A DNA stretch of 64,000 nt from UBA8389 sp942493385 (GTDB taxonomy: Bacteria > Bacteroidota > Bacteroidia > Bacteroidales > UBA1402), in assembly GCA_942493385.1 (NCBI GenBank), contig OW818699.1, forward strand, positions 2,852,001 through 2,916,000, given 5' to 3'. A program made the position numbers and the translations under genes. The notes beneath the pieces are model-generated. The model ran no database searches and was not told where the DNA came from. It saw nothing but the letters and a program-made list of their open reading frames with translations. This document shows, piece after piece, positions 60,918-64,000 of the stretch; position 1 is the first letter of the stretch, and each line of letters starts with the position of its first letter.

Positions 60918-61952
60918 ATGAAACGATTCGCAGTTATTACCGGTTTGTTGGCTGGCTTATTTTTTGGAGTGGCCACGCCGTTCAGCAAATTGCTGCTGGA
61001 GGATTTCAATTCTTTTCAGTTGGCGGGATTGCTGTATCTTGGAGCGGCGTTGGCCATGTTGCCGTTTATTGTACGGAAAAACCAAAACGTTCGTTTGCTT
61101 TTTAAGAGGGGTAATCAAAAAACCACTTTGGGCATTGTTTTCTTTGGTGGAATCCTTGGACCCGTTCTTTTGATGGCTGGTTTGCGAATGGCGAATGCGG
61201 CTTCAGTCTCCATTTGGCTGAACATGGAGCTGGTGGCCACGGCACTTTTGGGGGTGGTTTTTTTCAAGGATTCTTTGGATAAAAGGGCTTGGATGGGTGT
61301 CATACTAACGCTTTCAGCCGGAATTATCACCTCATTGGGTGCTGGAATGAGTGGGTTGAGCTCTGGATTGTTTATCGCTGCGGCCTGCTTTTGCTGGGGT
61401 GTGGACAACCACTTGACTGCGCTTTCGGACGGATCTTCACCACAAGCGGTCACGTTCGTCAAAGGATTGGGTGCAGGCCTGGTCAATTTTGGCATCGGTT
61501 GCCTTTTATCAAACGAAAGCGTTCGACTTGGCAGCATCTTTCCAGCTTTGGTCATTGGTGCCTTTTCGTATGGGTTGAGCATCGTGTTGTATGTCACTTC
61601 CGCACAAAACATTGGGGCAACCCGAAGTCAGATCCTGTTTTCGACTGCTCCGCTTTGGGGCGTGCTCCTCTCCTATTTGTTCTTCGCCAACTCGTTTCAG
61701 TGGACACATTTGGTGGCTTTGGCGCTGCTTGCAGTGGCCGTATTTTTAATGAACACCCTATCGCACAGACACCTGCATTCACACCTAGTGATGGAGCATA
61801 CCCACTTTCACAAGCATGACGACGGACATCACCTTCACGAACATGAATCTTCGTCTCAAAAAGGCCATTCGCACCAACACCGGCACGAAGCAATGGATCA
61901 TGAGCACCTGCACTTTCCGGACCTGCATCACCGGCACAAACACGAAAAATAA
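60918..61952 (+). CDS. EamA/DMT-family permease with histidine-rich C-terminal tail
   Basis: This 344-residue membrane protein has ten predicted helices in two EamA halves (GLLAGLFFGVATPFSKLLL and GLFIAAACFCWGVDNHLTAL). After the last helix (about residue 280) follows a tail of about 60 residues with roughly 25 histidines, in runs such as HRHLHSHL and HHRHKHEK. Such a tail could bind Ni2+, Co2+ or Zn2+. The next gene, 101 bases downstream, encodes a hydrogenase-4-type membrane subunit, so nickel handling is an attractive but unproved idea. The substrate of EamA transporters cannot be read from sequence. Confidence 0.85.
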   Translation: MKRFAVITGLLAGLFFGVATPFSKLLLEDFNSFQLAGLLYLGAALAMLPFIVRKNQNVRLLFKRGNQKTTLGIVFFGGILGPVLLMAGLRMANAASVSIWLNMELVATALLGVVFFKDSLDKRAWMGVILTLSAGIITSLGAGMSGLSSGLFIAAACFCWGVDNHLTALSDGSSPQAVTFVKGLGAGLVNFGIGCLLSNESVRLGSIFPALVIGAFSYGLSIVLYVTSAQNIGATRSQILFSTAPLWGVLLSYLFFANSFQWTHLVALALLAVAVFLMNTLSHRHLHSHLVMEHTHFHKHDDGHHLHEHESSSQKGHSHQHRHEAMDHEHLHFPDLHHRHKHEK

Positions 61953-62053
61953 TCGTACGGCAATCAACATCGGTCAACTTTTTGGCAGGAAATCTGAGTT
62001 TTTATGACTATTTTTGTGGGAAGGGCAAAACCATTCCCTTTGGTTGATTTGTT

Positions 62054-64000
62054 ATGGAGATACTACCCCTAATTGGGTTGACGGCACTCGTACTTGCCGC
62101 TGGCATCCTACTTCTCGTACTTATTTCTGACAAGTACAAGGCATCATTAACGTTATTCATTGTACTGACCAATGCGGTCCTGACCTCCATTCCAGCCATT
62201 TTGGCTCTAACCGGAGTGCCTCAAATCGAATCTTTTTCCATCACCCATTTTGTTGGTGAAATAGCTGTTCGTGTGGACAGCCTATCAGCTTGGTTCATCT
62301 TGATCATCAACTTCACCTCCATCAATGGCGTTTTGTTCGGCATGGGCTACCTCAATTCTTATAAAGCGCTGAAAGTGAACCTGGAAATGCACTGGGTTTT
62401 CTATGTGATTTTCCACATTTCCATGATCTGGGTCTGTCTATTCGAACACGGGCTGGCCTTTTTGGTTTCCTGGGAACTCATGTCGCTTTCGTCCATGATG
62501 CTGGTCATTTTTGAATTTCAAAACAAAAGCACGCTCAAAGCCGGAATCAATTACATGGTTCAGATGCACCTGAGCGTTGCTTTCCTCACGCTGGGTTTCA
62601 TTTGGCTTTACGTGCAGACAGGTTCGTTCAACTTTTCTGCCTTATCCGCCTTGACACTGACGAACCAAACCATCTGGGTTTTCGTTCTGCTGTTCGTCGG
62701 ATTCGCCATCAAAGCTGGTTTCATACCTTTTCATACCTGGTTGCCACACGCACACCCTGCAGCGCCTTCGCACGTGTCCGGCGTCATGTCCGGTGTCATT
62801 GTCAAGCTCGGCATTTATGGGATCTTTCGAATCATCACGCAATTGCAGCAAGACTGGTTGCTCATCGGTGAAGTCATACTCAGCCTTTCGGTGGCGACAG
62901 CACTTTACGGCATCGTCAATGCGGCCGTCAAATACGATTTCAAGCAATTGCTGGCCTATTGCACCATCGAAAACATTGGATTGATCGGCATTGGCATCGG
63001 TATTGGGCTGATTGGAATGGGCAACGGCAACAACCTGCTGGTCCTGCTCGGTTTCAGCGCTGCCCTGCTGCACACGCTTAACCACTCCTTATTCAAATCG
63101 CTGCTGTTTTTTGCGGCTGGCAGTGTGTATCAGCAAACGCACACCCGTGACATGGAACAATTGGGCGGCCTCATCAAAAAAATGCCGAAAACCGCTGTTT
63201 TTTTCTTAATTGGAGCCATGGCCATCGGTGGTCTTCCTCCGCTGAACGGATTCGTATCGGAGTTTCTCATTTACACCGGATTATTTCAAACACTGAGTGC
63301 ACCATCTGAGGTTCCACAACTGATTCTTGTCATTCTTTCCGTAGCAGGATTGGCCGTGGTGGGCGGCATTTCCTTGCTCACCTTCACAAAAACGTTCGGA
63401 GTCATTTTCTTGGGGAACCCTCGAACTGAGTTGCAACACGAACCCAAGGAAAGCTCCTTTGTGATGCTATTGCCTCAATATCTAATCGTTGCAGCGATGC
63501 TTTCTGTCGTGATTTTCCCCCAGTTTTATTTTCAAATTACTGCCGACGTGGTTTCCGCTGCTTTCCATCTGGATTTGGGAAATGAAATGGTATCCATTTC
63601 AGAGAATCTTGGTATTATGGGCAGGGTTAGTTTACTCTTCATCAGTATTTTACTGTTTGTTTTTGGGCTGCGTTGGTTTCTTCTGCGCAAGCGCGACAAA
63701 GTGCTGTACGAAACCTGGGGCTGTGGCTATGTCGCACCTGTCCTGAAAGCACAATATACCGGAAAATCGTTCACACGTCCGTTTGGTCAGTTGTTCAGCT
63801 TTTTAGTTCGAGAAGAAAAGCACTTTGAAAAGATACCCAAATTGGATTTGTATCCGTCGAAACGCACTTTTGGGACCACCTATTTCGATCTGTTGGAAAA
63901 ATACCTCATCCATCCGCTCACCAAGGGGCTGAACTTCTTCCTGAACCGCTTTGGGTTTATTCAAAACGGGCAGATCCAATCCTACGTCCTGTACGGCATC
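62054..64000 (+). CDS. HyfB-like proton-conducting membrane subunit, 3'-truncated by the window
   Basis: This frame begins at ATG 62054 and is open to the window end (649 codons). It shows the proton-pumping NuoL/HyfB-type core: SWELMSLSSMMLVIFE, AGFIPFHTWLPHAHPAAPSH, LNHSLFKSLLFFAAGSVY and GGLPPLNGFVSEF, with about 14 hydrophobic segments, and a C-terminal part (WGCGYVAPVLKAQYTGKSF and QIQSYVLYGI) typical of HyfB/HycC rather than NuoL. It probably belongs to a group 4 [NiFe] hydrogenase or formate hydrogenlyase-like complex; the catalytic subunits lie beyond the window. Confidence 0.85.
   Translation, partial: MEILPLIGLTALVLAAGILLLVLISDKYKASLTLFIVLTNAVLTSIPAILALTGVPQIESFSITHFVGEIAVRVDSLSAWFILIINFTSINGVLFGMGYLNSYKALKVNLEMHWVFYVIFHISMIWVCLFEHGLAFLVSWELMSLSSMMLVIFEFQNKSTLKAGINYMVQMHLSVAFLTLGFIWLYVQTGSFNFSALSALTLTNQTIWVFVLLFVGFAIKAGFIPFHTWLPHAHPAAPSHVSGVMSGVIVKLGIYGIFRIITQLQQDWLLIGEVILSLSVATALYGIVNAAVKYDFKQLLAYCTIENIGLIGIGIGIGLIGMGNGNNLLVLLGFSAALLHTLNHSLFKSLLFFAAGSVYQQTHTRDMEQLGGLIKKMPKTAVFFLIGAMAIGGLPPLNGFVSEFLIYTGLFQTLSAPSEVPQLILVILSVAGLAVVGGISLLTFTKTFGVIFLGNPRTELQHEPKESSFVMLLPQYLIVAAMLSVVIFPQFYFQITADVVSAAFHLDLGNEMVSISENLGIMGRVSLLFISILLFVFGLRWFLLRKRDKVLYETWGCGYVAPVLKAQYTGKSFTRPFGQLFSFLVREEKHFEKIPKLDLYPSKRTFGTTYFDLLEKYLIHPLTKGLNFFLNRFGFIQNGQIQSYVLYGI

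Overview
The window reads as a chromosomal segment of an anaerobic-type member of the Bacteroidota, most likely Bacteroidales. The grounds are a gingipain-type (type IX) secretion sorting domain, an OMP_b-brl/TonB-receptor-like barrel, DUF4369-type TlpA thioredoxins, a Ser-type sulfatase, the Bacteroidota form of PurF, and repeated TAnnTTTG -7 boxes a short way upstream of start codons instead of Shine-Dalgarno sites. The genus is not determined; this is inference from gene content and signals.

Positions 1-11052 are accessory DNA, with visibly AT-rich sequence up to about 7070. A 5'-truncated cytosine-C5 methyltransferase is followed by a McrB-like AAA+ motor and a DUF2357/PD-(D/E)xK McrC-like nuclease, together a LlaJI/McrBC-type restriction-modification cassette. 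Convergent to it lies a 500-residue YADD reverse transcriptase. Its 5' flank (6721-6880, minus strand) folds into a chain of hairpins ending in a terminator-like stem 19 bases before the start codon. This layout matches defence-associated RTs that use an upstream non-coding RNA (DRT2/DRT9 style) and is the most interesting system here. Beyond it are a 276-bp element with 30-bp perfect inverted ends, a Ser-type sulfatase, a HigBA toxin-antitoxin pair, a decayed copy of one repeat end, and an Xre/RES toxin-antitoxin pair.

Positions 11063-22865 hold envelope and sugar genes on the minus strand: two secreted proteins flanking an outer-membrane barrel, a 1164-residue BspA-LRR/BACON surface protein with a type IX sorting tail, and a rhamnose cluster (rhaB, rhaA, rhaT) with a recognisable promoter and terminator. 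No rhamnulose-1-phosphate aldolase or rha regulator is in view. An MFS exporter diverges from dnaG.

Positions 24295-35712 run mainly on the plus strand: dnaG, a NatAB-like ABC exporter, rsfS, ftsH, cdsA, and an ECF sigma factor with a membrane partner and a Spy-like periplasmic protein. These are followed by a tiny sorting-domain protein and a secreted HExxH (DUF6055-like) protein. On the minus strand valS, a kelch lipoprotein, a Wzi-like protein and mazG form a tight operon. Four consecutive genes for glutamine-dependent amidotransferase enzymes (carA, carB, glmS, purF), plus a YgbA-like gene, fill 42587-51058.

Positions 51267-64000 contain an Mla-type lipid transport operon (MlaE, MlaF, MlaD) ending in a BamA-like barrel rather than MlaA. 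Next come cysK diverging from a Cys/Met-metabolism PLP enzyme that overlaps a LuxR-type regulator, two tandem TlpA-type thioredoxins, a DMT permease with a histidine-rich tail, and the start of a HyfB-like membrane subunit of a group 4 hydrogenase or related complex, cut by the window end. I saw no rRNA, tRNA, CRISPR array or complete insertion sequence.
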